In this document: positions 1 to 8,912 of the stretch, in pieces
Layout: each line of letters opens with the position of its first letter
Position numbering within the stretch: position 1 is the first letter of the stretch
Assembly (NCBI RefSeq): GCF_001043175.1
Contig: NZ_CP011494.1
Coordinates: forward strand, 3,782,001-3,846,000
Source: Marinobacter psychrophilus
Lineage (GTDB): Bacteria > Pseudomonadota > Gammaproteobacteria > Pseudomonadales > Oleiphilaceae
Reading direction: 5' to 3'
Length of the DNA: 64,000 nucleotides
Position numbers and translations under genes: made by a program
The notes under the pieces: model-generated
Database searches by the model: none
Told to the model about the DNA's origin: nothing
What the model saw: only the letters and a program-made list of their open reading frames with translations

Positions 1-357
1 ATTACGACGAATCAGAGATTCGATGCGGGCCAGCAATTCGGTAAACGAGAACGGCTTGGTGAGATAATCATCGCCGCCACCACGCAGACCCTCTACCCGG
101 TCGTCCACATCGCCTAAGGCGCTGAGAATCAAAATTGGGACCTGATTGCCTGTAGCGCGAACAGTTTTGATGATGGCGAGGCCATCCATGCCAGGCAACA
201 TGCGATCGACAATCATAATGTCGTATTCTTCGCTGGCTGCCATCAGCATGCCTTTTTTGCCGTCGTCCGCGTGATCCACCACAAAATCAGATTCCCGCAG
301 GCCTTTCACCAGATAACTTGCCACGTCATGATCGTCTTCTATGACCAGTGCTTTCAC
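1..357 (-). CDS. OmpR-family response regulator, receiver domain (partial)
   Basis: The reverse strand encodes 119 residues of a receiver domain and runs off the left edge, so the DNA-binding half is missing. The GTG start at 357 follows a GGAGGAAT ribosome site. The acidic pocket (IEDD near residue 7), the phospho-acceptor in the IVDRMLPGMDG stretch near residue 51 and the conserved Lys in DDYLTKPFSF near residue 101 are all present. The receiver resembles OmpR/PhoB-type regulators that work with a membrane histidine kinase, which would lie to the left. The stimulus cannot be read from this part. An OmpR-type winged helix at the C terminus is inferred, not seen. Confidence 0.88.
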   Translation of the reverse strand, partial: MKALVIEDDHDVASYLVKGLRESDFVVDHADDGKKGMLMAASEEYDIMIVDRMLPGMDGLAIIKTVRATGNQVPILILSALGDVDDRVEGLRGGGDDYLTKPFSFTELLARIESLIRRN

Positions 358-471
358 CGGTATTCCTCCCGCTGGCCTATGATAGTGCTGCAAGGGTACG
401 AATAACCTGGCCGCTGAGCCAGTTACCATCTTGTAAGAGGCTGTCGTCTATAACGACGCAATACTTACGGA

Positions 472-504
472 AACGCCACCGAGCGCAAAAGCGGCGGTGG
501 CGTT
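472..504 (-). terminator. Hairpin downstream of rpoH
   Basis: Ten-base arms, AACGCCACCG and CGGTGGCGTT, flank a 13-base loop. The hairpin lies 42 bases past the rpoH stop. On the minus strand it is followed by only a short T run, so it is a plausible but not textbook terminator. Confidence 0.5.
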
Positions 505-546
505 CATTGGCAGAGCCTTGTTAACGTTGCAGTTAAGCGATTAAAG

Positions 547-1407
547 TCAGGCCGCTTCTTGCATGTGCAGACGTATTTTCTTCATCGCATTTTTTTCCAG
601 TTGGCGAATGCGTTCGGCAGATACCCCATAACGATCGGCCAACTGGTGCAAGGTCGATTTGGTCTCTGACAGCCAGCGCTCGCGCAGAATATCCTGGCTG
701 CGATCGTCCAGAGTAGACAGAGCCTGCATCAGGCGGCCGTTGGAATCTTCGGTCCAGTCGGAGCGTTCCAGTTGGGTAGCCGGATTACTGCGGTGATCTT
801 CAAGATAATACGCCGGCGCCTGGTAAGCACTGTCTTCGTCATCGTTCATCGGGCCATCAAAAGCCGTATCGTGAGACGACAGGCGGCCTTCCATTTCTCG
901 CACCACGCGAGCTTCCACGCCTAAGTCTGCGGCTACTGCGTTTAGCTCATCGTGGCTCAACCAGGCCAATTTCTTCTTCTGACCACGCAGATTAAAAAAG
1001 AGCTTACGTTGGGCTTTGGTGGTCGCCACTTTCACAATGCGCCAGTTGCGCAAAATGAATTCATGAATTTCTGCTTTAATCCAATGCACCGCGAACGACA
1101 CCAGCCGTACACCGTATTCGGGGTTGAAGCGTTTTACGGCTTTCATCAGACCCACGTTACCTTCCTGCACCAGGTCAGATTGATTCAGACCGTAACCGGA
1201 ATAACTACGGGCAATGTGAATCACAAAGCGCAGATGCGACAGAATCAACTGCCGAGCAGCATCTACATCGCCTTCATAATAAAGGCGTTCCGACAATGCG
1301 CGCTCTTCATCCACTGTTAAAATGGGTATGCGACTCGCAGCCTGAATGTAAGACTCGAGATTAGCGCCCGGAACCAGCTTATCCATCAGCTGTAAACTTG
1401 TGCCCAT
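547..1407 (-). CDS. rpoH: RNA polymerase heat-shock sigma factor RpoH (sigma-32)
   Basis: RpoH directs RNA polymerase to heat-shock promoters for chaperones and proteases. The 286-residue product has the normal length. Region 2 (about residues 50-125) contains the [17 protein letters not shown] core-binding stretch. The diagnostic RpoH box QRKLFFNLR sits at residues 133-141. A region 4 helix-turn-helix ([16 protein letters not shown]) is near the C terminus. The ATG start has a GGAGGAATAA ribosome site just upstream. The gene follows ftsX on the same strand after a 133-base gap, the usual ftsYEX-rpoH order. That gap should carry its own promoter and may hold the thermosensitive mRNA structure known for rpoH, but I did not fold it. 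Confidence 0.97.
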   Translation of the reverse strand: MGTSLQLMDKLVPGANLESYIQAASRIPILTVDEERALSERLYYEGDVDAARQLILSHLRFVIHIARSYSGYGLNQSDLVQEGNVGLMKAVKRFNPEYGVRLVSFAVHWIKAEIHEFILRNWRIVKVATTKAQRKLFFNLRGQKKKLAWLSHDELNAVAADLGVEARVVREMEGRLSSHDTAFDGPMNDDEDSAYQAPAYYLEDHRSNPATQLERSDWTEDSNGRLMQALSTLDDRSQDILRERWLSETKSTLHQLADRYGVSAERIRQLEKNAMKKIRLHMQEAA

Positions 1408-1540
1408 GCTTTATTCCTCCGAATCTCTACGCTGTAAAAAAAGGCAATGGACCATAAGACCATAAAATGCCCTGAAAGTTCCTGAACGCATCATTAAAAC
1501 GCGGTAAATATGGGTGTCTACAGACTTTCGGCCAGCCATT

Positions 1541-2527
1541 CTAGTGGTCTCCGGGTTCCATGTCATCTAAGTGTCTTCGCACCGCCACCCAGGCTCCGAG
1601 CCAGCCCAGTGTCATGGCAGTAAATATCAACACTCCTGCATTTTCAAAGTCCAACCCACTCAGAACGAAATCACTGTGATATAACGCCGCTAATCTTGCT
1701 ACCGGTGCGCTTAGCCACCAAAACGTTATGAGCAACAACAGCCAGGCCACTAATCCGCCACCCAAACCAAACCAGGCGCCGGTGTACAGAAAAGGGCGGC
1801 GCACAAAGGCGTCAGTGCCACCCACCAGTTTGGCCACCAGAATTTCATCGCGCCGACTTTCAATGGCCAAGCGCACCGTGTTACCAATAACTAATACGAC
1901 CGCAACCGCCAACAAGATTGCCAGTGCCAGAGCCGCCCGCGTCAATAAGCCAGCCAGGGCATTCAGCCGCTGCAGCCAGCCCAGGTCCACCTGTACACGC
2001 TCCACTGCAGGCAGGCCTTGAAGGTACTTAACTAAAGCCTCGACACCGTCGGTACTGCGATAACTCGCCTCCGGCGTAATCAATAGGCTATGCGGCAGCG
2101 GGTTCTCCTGCAGAAAATCCAGTGCGTCGGCAAGCCCGGAGCTGACGCGAAACTCAGCCAGGGCGCGCTCGCGGTCTACCAGTTCTACAAACGCCACCCG
2201 ACTGTCGGTGTCTATCTGATCGGCCAACGTATTGGCCTGCGGCAAAGGTGTTTCAAGGCCAAGGTAAACCGTCACCCGCGCGCCGTTTTCCCAACCGGCA
2301 CTGACATTCTGCAAACTAGCTAGCAGCAGTAACAACGCGACCGGCAGCGCCAACGCAACACCCATAACAGCCCAAGTCATCATGCTGGACACCGGATTGC
2401 GCCACATGCGCGCTATGCTATCGCGGGCTACCGTGCGGTGGTGGTCCAGATAACTGCCCGCAACCTGCTTCAGCGGCGAGGCACTTTGACGGGCGCCGCT
2501 ATGCCGCGGTACCGGTGCTTTAGCCAC
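1541..2527 (-). CDS. ftsX: Cell-division ABC transporter permease subunit FtsX
   Basis: FtsX is the membrane partner of FtsE. The pair sits at the division septum and activates periplasmic murein hydrolysis. The sequence shows one membrane segment near the N terminus (WAVMGVALALPVALLLLL), a periplasmic domain of about 120 residues, then three further membrane segments, which is the FtsX layout. I prefer the GTG at 2527: it has a GGAGG site six bases upstream and overlaps the ftsE stop as GTGGCTAA. An ATG at 2554 would add nine residues but lacks a comparable ribosome site. The overlap implies translational coupling with ftsE. Confidence 0.93.
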   Translation of the reverse strand: MAKAPVPRHSGARQSASPLKQVAGSYLDHHRTVARDSIARMWRNPVSSMMTWAVMGVALALPVALLLLLASLQNVSAGWENGARVTVYLGLETPLPQANTLADQIDTDSRVAFVELVDRERALAEFRVSSGLADALDFLQENPLPHSLLITPEASYRSTDGVEALVKYLQGLPAVERVQVDLGWLQRLNALAGLLTRAALALAILLAVAVVLVIGNTVRLAIESRRDEILVAKLVGGTDAFVRRPFLYTGAWFGLGGGLVAWLLLLITFWWLSAPVARLAALYHSDFVLSGLDFENAGVLIFTAMTLGWLGAWVAVRRHLDDMEPGDH

Positions 2528-3206
2528 GGTTAGCCTCCGTCCGCGGACGGCCATCAGCCACCAGCTGGCCTTGGTCTAGCCTTAGGGTGCGGCGGTTCAT
2601 GTCGTTAATTAGCGTAATGTCGTGGCTGGCAATCAACACGGTTACGCCAACCTGACTGAACTGGCCAAACAAGTTCATTATATCAGCAGACAGCTCCGGG
2701 TCGAGGTTACCGGTAGGTTCATCGGCCAGCAGCACCGGAGGCTTATTCACCACCGCCCGAGCAATGCCGACGCGCTGCTGTTCGCCACCGGACAACTGCA
2801 AGGGGTTCATTTTCTCTTTGCTCAGCAAACCCACTTTGTCCAACGCCGCGCGCACCCGCCGGCCGATGTCACCCGGGGCCACTCCGATGACCTGCAGCGG
2901 CATGGCAACGTTGTCAAATACGGTACGGTCAAACAGCAACTGGTGGTTCTGAAACACCACGCCAATGTGACGGCGAATGTAGGGGATCTGCCGCCGCGGC
3001 AGGCTGTTCAACAATTGCCCACCCACCCATACTTCACCGGCGCTAGGGCGCTCCATCACCATCAGCAGTTTCAGCAAGGTGCTTTTACCGGCCCCGGAAT
3101 GCCCGGTCAGAAACGCGAGTTCGCCCCGATTAAGAGCAAAGTTTACCTGTCGCAGCGCGGTGTGATCGCTGTCATAGCGTTTCGTGACCTGGCGGAACTC
3201 GATCAT
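2520..3206 (-). CDS. ftsE: Cell-division ABC transporter ATP-binding protein FtsE
   Basis: FtsE is the cytoplasmic ATPase of the FtsEX complex. The protein of about 228 residues has Walker A (GHSGAGKST, about residues 36-44), a Q-loop in VVFQNHQLL, the signature LSGGEQQR, Walker B LLADEPTG and the switch His in IASHD. The start is read as ATG 3206; a GTG directly before it at 3209 is also possible. The gene follows ftsY by about 26 bases and overlaps ftsX, so ftsY-ftsE-ftsX form one transcription unit. Confidence 0.95.
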   Translation of the reverse strand: MIEFRQVTKRYDSDHTALRQVNFALNRGELAFLTGHSGAGKSTLLKLLMVMERPSAGEVWVGGQLLNSLPRRQIPYIRRHIGVVFQNHQLLFDRTVFDNVAMPLQVIGVAPGDIGRRVRAALDKVGLLSKEKMNPLQLSGGEQQRVGIARAVVNKPPVLLADEPTGNLDPELSADIMNLFGQFSQVGVTVLIASHDITLINDMNRRTLRLDQGQLVADGRPRTEANRG

Positions 3207-3235
3207 CACAATCCCTGGTAGCTGGCGCTCAAACG

Positions 3236-4399
3236 TTAGTCAAACAGAGCGTCGACGAAGGCACGGGCGTCAAAGCTGCGCAGGTCTTCAACCTGCTCCC
3301 CCACGCCAATAAAACGAATCGGTAGCTGCAGCTGGCGAGCAATCGCGAACACAATACCACCCTTGGCCGTGCCGTCGAGTTTGGTCAGCGTGATGCCGCT
3401 GACGCCCACCGCTTGCTGAAACACCTGAGCCTGATTCAATGCGTTCTGGCCGGTGCCGGCATCCAGCACCAACATAACTTCGTGGGGAGCTGCGGCGTCG
3501 AGCTTTTTCATCACCCGCACGACTTTTTCCAGCTCGCTCATCAAGTTGTCTTTGTTCTGAAGGCGCCCGGCCGTGTCAGCAATGACCACGTCAATGCCAC
3601 GTGACTTGGCCGACTGAATGGCATCAAAAATAACAGACGCGCTGTCGGCGCCGGTGTGCTGGGCAATCACCGGGACTTTATTGCGATCGCCCCAAACCTG
3701 CAACTGCTCCATTGCGGCAGCGCGAAATGTATCACCCGCGGCCAGCAAGACAGACTTGCCTTCGTCTTGAAATTTCTTGGTGAGCTTGCCAATGGTGGTG
3801 GTTTTTCCCACCCCGTTCACGCCAACCATAAGAATGACATAGGGCTTCGCCTGGGCGTCGATCACAAGCGGCTTACTGACATCTGTTAATAAGCCGTGGA
3901 GCTGGTCGCGCAGCGCGTGGCGCAGGGCTTCACCATCTTTGAGCTGGTCGCGCTTAAGCTTCTCAGTCAACGATTCAATAATTTCGGTGGTTGCGGTTAC
4001 GCCTACGTCTGCCATTAACAGTGTGGTTTCAATTTCTTCCAGCAGGTCTGCGTCAATCTTCTTGCCCACCGCGAACATATCCGCCAGACCGCCGGTAAAG
4101 CTAGCGCGGGTTTTGCCCAGGCCGCGGCGAATGCGCTCAAGAACGCTAATCTCGGGCTCCGGTTTGACTAACGCTTGTTGAGGTACAACTTCCAGCTTGG
4201 GCGCGGCCGGTTCGGCATCAGGCTCTGGCTTTGTTTCAGGCAGCGGTTGCGGCGCAGGCGCGGCTTGCGAGTCTGGCTGACGCAACTCGAACGTGCGCGG
4301 GCGCGGAATCTTTCGCCGGTTGCTGGCGAGATCCAGCACGAACAACAAAACAAGCAAGGCCGCGAGGCCAATTGAAATCCACTCTGCCGTTACAGTCAT
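3236..4399 (-). CDS. ftsY: Signal recognition particle receptor FtsY
   Basis: FtsY is the SRP receptor GTPase that docks ribosome-SRP complexes at the inner membrane. The C-terminal NG domain has the P-loop [22 protein letters not shown] and [10 protein letters not shown]. The acidic, proline-rich A domain lies at about residues 40-90. Unlike E. coli FtsY, the first 25 residues are strongly hydrophobic ([18 protein letters not shown]) and look like a membrane anchor, followed by a basic NRRK patch. The gene is divergent from rsmD, an arrangement common in gammaproteobacteria. Confidence 0.95.
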   Translation of the reverse strand: MTVTAEWISIGLAALLVLLFVLDLASNRRKIPRPRTFELRQPDSQAAPAPQPLPETKPEPDAEPAAPKLEVVPQQALVKPEPEISVLERIRRGLGKTRASFTGGLADMFAVGKKIDADLLEEIETTLLMADVGVTATTEIIESLTEKLKRDQLKDGEALRHALRDQLHGLLTDVSKPLVIDAQAKPYVILMVGVNGVGKTTTIGKLTKKFQDEGKSVLLAAGDTFRAAAMEQLQVWGDRNKVPVIAQHTGADSASVIFDAIQSAKSRGIDVVIADTAGRLQNKDNLMSELEKVVRVMKKLDAAAPHEVMLVLDAGTGQNALNQAQVFQQAVGVSGITLTKLDGTAKGGIVFAIARQLQLPIRFIGVGEQVEDLRSFDARAFVDALFD

Positions 4400-4536
4400 A
4401 CCATTGAATCCAAAATAAGCGGGACAAATTAGGCCGCTATTCTAACAGACTGCTGCCGGTTAGCGAGGTAGAGCACACGGCGGCGCTTTTGATTTATCAT
4501 GGGCCGGCCCAATCACCGCCTTTCAGGACACATGTC

Positions 4537-5190
4537 ATGCCTCAGCGCCGCAAATCACCGCGCCCTTTGCCAAAGCAACACGCCGCCGATGGTCAGCGCC
4601 CTAAATCGGCTTCCGGTCGTGGAACCCTGGGCGAATTACGCATCATCGGCGGCGATTGGCGCAGCCGCAAGCTGACATTTCCAGACAGCGGAGGTGTGCG
4701 GCCCACGCCGGCGCGCACTCGCGAAACGCTTTTTAACTGGCTGCGCTTCCATCTGGCCGGGGCTCGCTGCCTGGATTTGTTTGCAGGCTCCGGTGCACTC
4801 GGGCTAGAGGCGTTATCACGGGGTGCAGCCCACAGTGTGTTTGTGGACCACACGCCAGAACTGGTCAAAGCGCTCAACAGTAATCTTGCACTTCTGCAGG
4901 CCGACAATGCCCGTGTTGTGCGCCAGGACACCGACGCCTTTCTGGCGAGCCCGGGGGAAAGCTTTGACATAGTCTTTATTGACCCGCCCTTTCGTCAGGG
5001 TTGGCTAACACGACTGCTGCCCGCGCTGGCAGACAACGGCTGGGTCAAACCCGGTAGTTGGGTTTATTTAGAACACGAAAGTGAACTGACGACCCCAGCG
5101 GTGCCGGCCGGCTGGCAATTGCAGCGGCAAAAGAGCGCCGGGCAGGTATGCTACTGCCTGTTTCGGATAACCGACTCAACATCAGTTTAA
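4537..5190 (+). CDS. rsmD: 16S rRNA (guanine966-N2)-methyltransferase RsmD
   Basis: RsmD methylates G966 of 16S rRNA with S-adenosylmethionine. The SAM-binding motif [15 protein letters not shown] and the catalytic DPPF (N/DPPY-type) motif are both visible, as is the N-terminal [12 protein letters not shown] stretch typical of the family. I place the start at ATG 4537, eight bases after AGGA, giving 217 residues. An upstream ATG at 4489 would add a tail that does not look conserved. The N-terminal 35 residues are very basic. It lies divergent from ftsY and just upstream of mutM. Confidence 0.93.
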   Translation: MPQRRKSPRPLPKQHAADGQRPKSASGRGTLGELRIIGGDWRSRKLTFPDSGGVRPTPARTRETLFNWLRFHLAGARCLDLFAGSGALGLEALSRGAAHSVFVDHTPELVKALNSNLALLQADNARVVRQDTDAFLASPGESFDIVFIDPPFRQGWLTRLLPALADNGWVKPGSWVYLEHESELTTPAVPAGWQLQRQKSAGQVCYCLFRITDSTSV

Positions 5191-5243
5191 GGTTACCGAC
5201 ACCACACCAGCCTGACGCTGCTTTTTATAACGGAGTGATTACC

Positions 5244-6056
5244 GTGCCCGAATTGCCTGAAGTTGAAACCACCCGCCGTGGCATAGCCCCCCACCTGGAA
5301 GGCCAGACCGTTCGCTCTGTCAGCGTTCGTAATGGTCGATTGCGCTGGCCGGTGCCAGAAGATCTAAGTGTACGATTGGAAGGGGAAGTGATACGCAGTG
5401 TTGAGCGGCGCGCCAAATACCTGTTTCTGAATCTCGACAGCGGCAGCGTTATTGTGCACCTGGGCATGTCTGGCAGCCTGCGAATCATTACCGACGACAG
5501 CGCTGCATTAACCCATGATCACGTAGAGCTGATGCTGCATTCGGGTGTACGCCTGAGATACAACGACCCACGTCGTTTCGGCTGCTGGCTGTGGTCCTCG
5601 AATCCCAACACTCATCCGCTGATCGCTAGCCTGGGGCCAGAGCCGTTGGCGCCCGAATTCAACGGCGTCTATTTATTTCGCCGTTCCCGGGGCAAAAGCA
5701 CTGCGGTCAAATCCTTTATTATGGACGGCCATGTGGTGGTGGGCGTGGGCAACATTTACGCCAACGAAGCTCTGTTCAAAGCCGGCATTCACCCGCGACG
5801 GCAAGCCGGACGCATCAGCCTTAGCCGCTACCACCGATTGGTCGAAGTGATTCAGGAAACCCTGATGGCCGCCATCCTGATGGGTGGCACCACCCTGCGG
5901 GACTTTGTTAACAGCGACGGCCAGCCCGGCTATTTCGCACAGTCGCTGCTGGTGTACGGCCGCGGCGGCCAGCCCTGCTCCGAATGTCAGACTACGCTGA
6001 AGGAAATCCGCATGAATCAGCGAGCGACGGTATACTGCACCCGCTGCCAGCGATGA
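5244..6056 (+). CDS. mutM: Formamidopyrimidine-DNA glycosylase (Fpg/MutM)
   Basis: MutM removes 8-oxoguanine and ring-opened purines and nicks the abasic site. The mature N terminus must be PELPEVE, because Pro1 is the Schiff-base nucleophile. This fixes the start at GTG 5244, with CGGAG eight bases upstream, and gives 270 residues, the usual length. The helix-two-turn-helix region includes [14 protein letters not shown]. The C-terminal zinc finger has Cys pairs CSEC and CTRC. An in-frame start at 5148 would lie inside rsmD and add an unrelated tail. Confidence 0.96.
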   Translation: MPELPEVETTRRGIAPHLEGQTVRSVSVRNGRLRWPVPEDLSVRLEGEVIRSVERRAKYLFLNLDSGSVIVHLGMSGSLRIITDDSAALTHDHVELMLHSGVRLRYNDPRRFGCWLWSSNPNTHPLIASLGPEPLAPEFNGVYLFRRSRGKSTAVKSFIMDGHVVVGVGNIYANEALFKAGIHPRRQAGRISLSRYHRLVEVIQETLMAAILMGGTTLRDFVNSDGQPGYFAQSLLVYGRGGQPCSECQTTLKEIRMNQRATVYCTRCQR

Positions 6057-6195
6057 GGCCGTGTTCAATCTGCCAAAATCGTTTGAAAAAGCGCAAATAT
6101 GCTTCATAGTTAACAGCGCTACAGACCAGAGCTGCTATACTGATTGTTTGCAGTTCGACCATTGTTGCGGCCGCTGTTCAATAAAGTAGTCACGT

Positions 6196-6238
6196 AAAAC
6201 AGCCGATCATAGCTCTTGTAATTAATCAGGGCTGTTTT
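6196..6238 (+). other. Leader stem upstream of the small exported protein
   Basis: Nine-base perfect arms AAAACAGCC and GGCTGTTTT flank a 25-base AT-rich loop, and the second arm ends 4 bases before the AAGGAGA ribosome site of the gene at 6256. The 3' arm ends in TTTT, so it could act as a weak attenuator or as an RNA stem near the ribosome site. A TATACT -10-like element lies about 60 bases upstream. Confidence 0.4.
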
Positions 6239-6255
6239 CGCTAAGGAGACATCGA

Positions 6256-6600
6256 ATGACCCGCAAGCTGACCCGAATTTTGACGACTGTTTTGAAGACG
6301 ATGATGGTCGCCAGCCTGCTCTCGTTTTCCGCCATCGGCCACGCCAACACGTTAGACGAGAGCCCTTCTGCGCTCGCTATGACGACGGATGCATTGATTG
6401 TGCGTCCTTTACTGTTGGCGACGACTATTGTGGGCAGCGCGGTGTACTTGGTGTCACTGCCATTTTCACTGCTGGGTGGCAACACCGCTGAAGCCGGCGA
6501 AGTATTGGTAGCTGGGCCGGCCAGAGCCACATTTACGCGCTGCCTGGGCTGCACTCGCAGCGGACGCAAGCATGACACCGTTGGGCAACCCGCGAACTGA
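6256..6600 (+). CDS. Small exported protein of unknown function
   Basis: I do not recognise a characterised family. The 114-residue product starts 6 bases after AAGGAGA. It has a basic N terminus and a hydrophobic stretch ending in GHA near residue 30, which looks like a signal peptide. A second hydrophobic segment lies near residues 51-72 (LLLATTIVGSAVYLVSLPFSLLGG). The C terminus carries a Cys pair (RCLGCTR, C95 and C98) and basic residues. It stands alone, with its own leader hairpin upstream and a terminator-like hairpin downstream. A small envelope protein is the safest reading. Confidence 0.75.
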   Translation: MTRKLTRILTTVLKTMMVASLLSFSAIGHANTLDESPSALAMTTDALIVRPLLLATTIVGSAVYLVSLPFSLLGGNTAEAGEVLVAGPARATFTRCLGCTRSGRKHDTVGQPAN

Positions 6601-6665
6601 TCTATCTCGCTTCAACGGCTCTAGATCAGCACAAGCCTGGGTTGTCAGGCGCAATCAATTGAGGC

Positions 6666-6697
6666 AGCCTGTGAGAAACTTCACGGGCTATTTTTGT
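6666..6697 (+). terminator. Probable rho-independent terminator
   Basis: AGCC-T-GTGA pairs with TCAC-G-GGCT around a six-base loop and is followed by ATTTTTGTTT. It lies 66 bases after the small exported protein and ends right at the start of the next gene, so transcription of that gene may depend partly on read-through. Confidence 0.6.
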
Positions 6698-6699
6698 TT

Positions 6700-7389
6700 A
6701 TGGTGAACTGGTCAACGCTCGATACGGTGTTTCTGGATATGGACGGAACACTGCTGGACCTGCATTTCGACAACCATTTTTGGCTGGAACATTTGCCGCT
6801 GCGCTACGCACAAAAAAACAATCTGCAACCTCAGGTAGCCAAACAACAGCTGATGGCTTTAATTATGGCCCAGCGTGGCTCACTGAACTGGTACTGCACC
6901 GATTACTGGAGCAACCAGCTGTCCATGGACATCAATGGGCTGAAAGCCGAGGTCGGTGAACGTGTGAGCTACCGGCCCCATGTGCGGGCGTTTCTATCTA
7001 GCCTGCGCGAACGCGGCTTGTATACGGTGATTGCCACCAATTGCCACCCGGATCCCCTGGCCATGAAACTTGAGCGTACCGGCTTGGACACCCTGGTTGA
7101 CGACATAGTCTCTAGCCATCAGCTTGGCAAACCCAAGGAAGACCCTGCTTTTTGGCAAGCACTGCACCGTGTGACCCCCTACGATCGCAGCCGCACCCTG
7201 ATGGTAGACGACAGTTTTCCCGTGCTTGAGAGCGCCGCTAAAGCCGGTATCGCACAACTGCTGGCGGTGCTGGCACCAGACAGCCAGCAGCCTGCCAATC
7301 GCGCTCACCCGCAAATCACCGGCATTCATGACTTCGATGAAGTACTGCCACAACTGCAGAAGCAGCGGCCCCTGCCATCTGCGGGATGA
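6700..7389 (+). CDS. HAD-superfamily phosphatase, YrfG-like nucleotidase
   Basis: The product is a HAD hydrolase of about 229 residues with motif I DMDGTLLDL, motif II ATNC, the conserved Lys in QLGKPKEDP and motif III MVDDS. E. coli YrfG, a GMP/IMP nucleotidase, sits in the same position before hslR-hslO-pckA, and the length agrees. Substrate assignment therefore rests mainly on synteny. Start choice is uncertain: ATG 6700 or GTG 6703, with no clear ribosome site because a terminator-like hairpin occupies the upstream bases. Confidence 0.85.
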   Translation: MVNWSTLDTVFLDMDGTLLDLHFDNHFWLEHLPLRYAQKNNLQPQVAKQQLMALIMAQRGSLNWYCTDYWSNQLSMDINGLKAEVGERVSYRPHVRAFLSSLRERGLYTVIATNCHPDPLAMKLERTGLDTLVDDIVSSHQLGKPKEDPAFWQALHRVTPYDRSRTLMVDDSFPVLESAAKAGIAQLLAVLAPDSQQPANRAHPQITGIHDFDEVLPQLQKQRPLPSAG

Positions 7390-7429
7390 CACCGTTATAC
7401 TCAACTCGCGCAGCAAAAGGTGAGATGAC

Positions 7430-7840
7430 ATGGCAACACCCAACAAAAACGACGATGACCGCGTCAGACTAGACAAGTGGCTATGGGCGGCGCGTTTTTT
7501 TAAAACCCGCGCCCTAGCCAAAGGCGCGGTGGAAGGCGGCAAAGTGCGTTACAACACCCAGCGTTGTAAGCCCGGAAAACTGATGGAAGCCGGGGCGGAA
7601 CTGTCGATACGGCTAGGCTTGCAGGAAAAAATTGTGGTGGTAGACGATATCAGCGACCACCGCCGCGGGGCAGCGGAAGCGGCCCTGCTTTATCACGAAA
7701 CCGAAGACAGCGTGAAAAAGCGCGAAGACATGGCCTTGCAACGCAAGACCATGCAAGCCTCCCAGCTTCCACCGGCACGGCGCCCGTCGAAAAAGGACCG
7801 CCGCGACATCGACCGGTTTCGCGAACACAGCGGGCTCTAG
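7430..7840 (+). CDS. hslR: Heat-shock protein 15 (Hsp15), ribosome-associated S4 protein
   Basis: Hsp15 binds the free 50S subunit that carries a stalled nascent chain and helps recycle it. The 136-residue product has an N-terminal S4 RNA-binding fold (RLDKWLWAARFFKTRALAKGAVEGG) and a long basic C-terminal tail rich in Lys and Arg. The ATG follows AAAGGTGAG. It lies 38 bases before hslO, and the pair is likely co-transcribed. Confidence 0.95.
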   Translation: MATPNKNDDDRVRLDKWLWAARFFKTRALAKGAVEGGKVRYNTQRCKPGKLMEAGAELSIRLGLQEKIVVVDDISDHRRGAAEAALLYHETEDSVKKREDMALQRKTMQASQLPPARRPSKKDRRDIDRFREHSGL

Positions 7841-7877
7841 CAGCCGCTTTATTTCACGTTTTTTCAGGAGACACACA

Positions 7878-8732
7878 ATGGCGTCCGGCGATCAGTTCCA
7901 GCGCTTTATATTTGAAGACAGCCAGATCCGCGGGGCCTGGGTACAGCTGGATGAAAGTTATCAGCAAATCGGTCGTCAGGCCCCCTACCCAGAATCTGTG
8001 CGCCAATTACTGGGCCAGTCGCTGGTGGCCAGCGTGTTAATGAGCAGCACGCTGAAGTTTAACGGTGCATTGTCATTACAGGCTCAGGGTGATGGCCCTG
8101 TGCAAACGCTGATGTCGGAATGCAGCCACGACCGCTTCGTACGCGGATTAGCGCGGTTTGACGATCAAGCCATCGGCGACGGTGATTTTCAACAGCTATT
8201 GGGCGACGGCCGCATGGCCATTACCATCACGCCTGACCAAGGCCAGCGCTACCAGGGTGTTGTACCCCGCGAGCGGGACAGCCTGGCAGGCTGCTTGGAA
8301 GAATACTTTGAGCGCTCTGAACAAATCGCCACATCGCTGTTGCTGTTTTCCAGCGAAGACAAAGCCGGCGGCCTTCTGCTGCAGCGCCTTCCCGGTCACA
8401 CCCCAGAAGATGACGAACTTTGGGAGCGAATTAATCACCTGGCACGCACCGTAGAAGCCAGCGAAATGCTTGAACTGGACAGCGAGACACTACTCCACCG
8501 CCTGTTCAACGAAGAAACCGTGCGGGTATTTGACGCGGAACCGGTGGCCTTCCGCTGCGGCTGTTCCCGTGAGCGCACAATGAACGCGCTAGAAGCGATT
8601 GGGAGCGAGGAATGCTATAGCATTCTGGAAGAACAGGGCTCCATTAAAATGGACTGTCAGTTCTGCCATGCACACTACCGTTTTAACCGCGTCGACGTAG
8701 ACCAGTTATTTACCGGTCACACCCTGCATTGA
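7878..8732 (+). CDS. hslO: Redox-regulated chaperone Hsp33
   Basis: Hsp33 is a cytoplasmic holdase that is switched on when oxidants release zinc from four cysteines. The 284-residue protein has the expected C-terminal Cys motifs: CGC around residue 228-230 and CQFC near residue 260. The N-terminal substrate-binding domain includes ESVRQLLGQSLVASVLMSSTLKFNGALSLQ. A clear AGGAG site precedes the ATG. It is the second gene of the hslR-hslO pair. Confidence 0.96.
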   Translation: MASGDQFQRFIFEDSQIRGAWVQLDESYQQIGRQAPYPESVRQLLGQSLVASVLMSSTLKFNGALSLQAQGDGPVQTLMSECSHDRFVRGLARFDDQAIGDGDFQQLLGDGRMAITITPDQGQRYQGVVPRERDSLAGCLEEYFERSEQIATSLLLFSSEDKAGGLLLQRLPGHTPEDDELWERINHLARTVEASEMLELDSETLLHRLFNEETVRVFDAEPVAFRCGCSRERTMNALEAIGSEECYSILEEQGSIKMDCQFCHAHYRFNRVDVDQLFTGHTLH

Positions 8733-8912
8733 GCGCGTGTTGACGAGCGACGGCAGCGGCTTGAAAAAGGCCACCAGGCAGACTTGGATGGCATTCGTTT
8801 TTTACTGGCGCGTCTGGCATAATGGTGCGCCTAGATTGACTCGATTGTTCAGTTTTTCACCGCTTCCGGTGCGGCCCTGGCAATCACCAAGACACCCGAG
8901 GGCGAGATCGTA

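Noticed and set aside
952..1320. 122-codon open frame on the plus strand inside rpoH
   Set aside because: It is antisense to rpoH, with no conserved motif or ribosome site.
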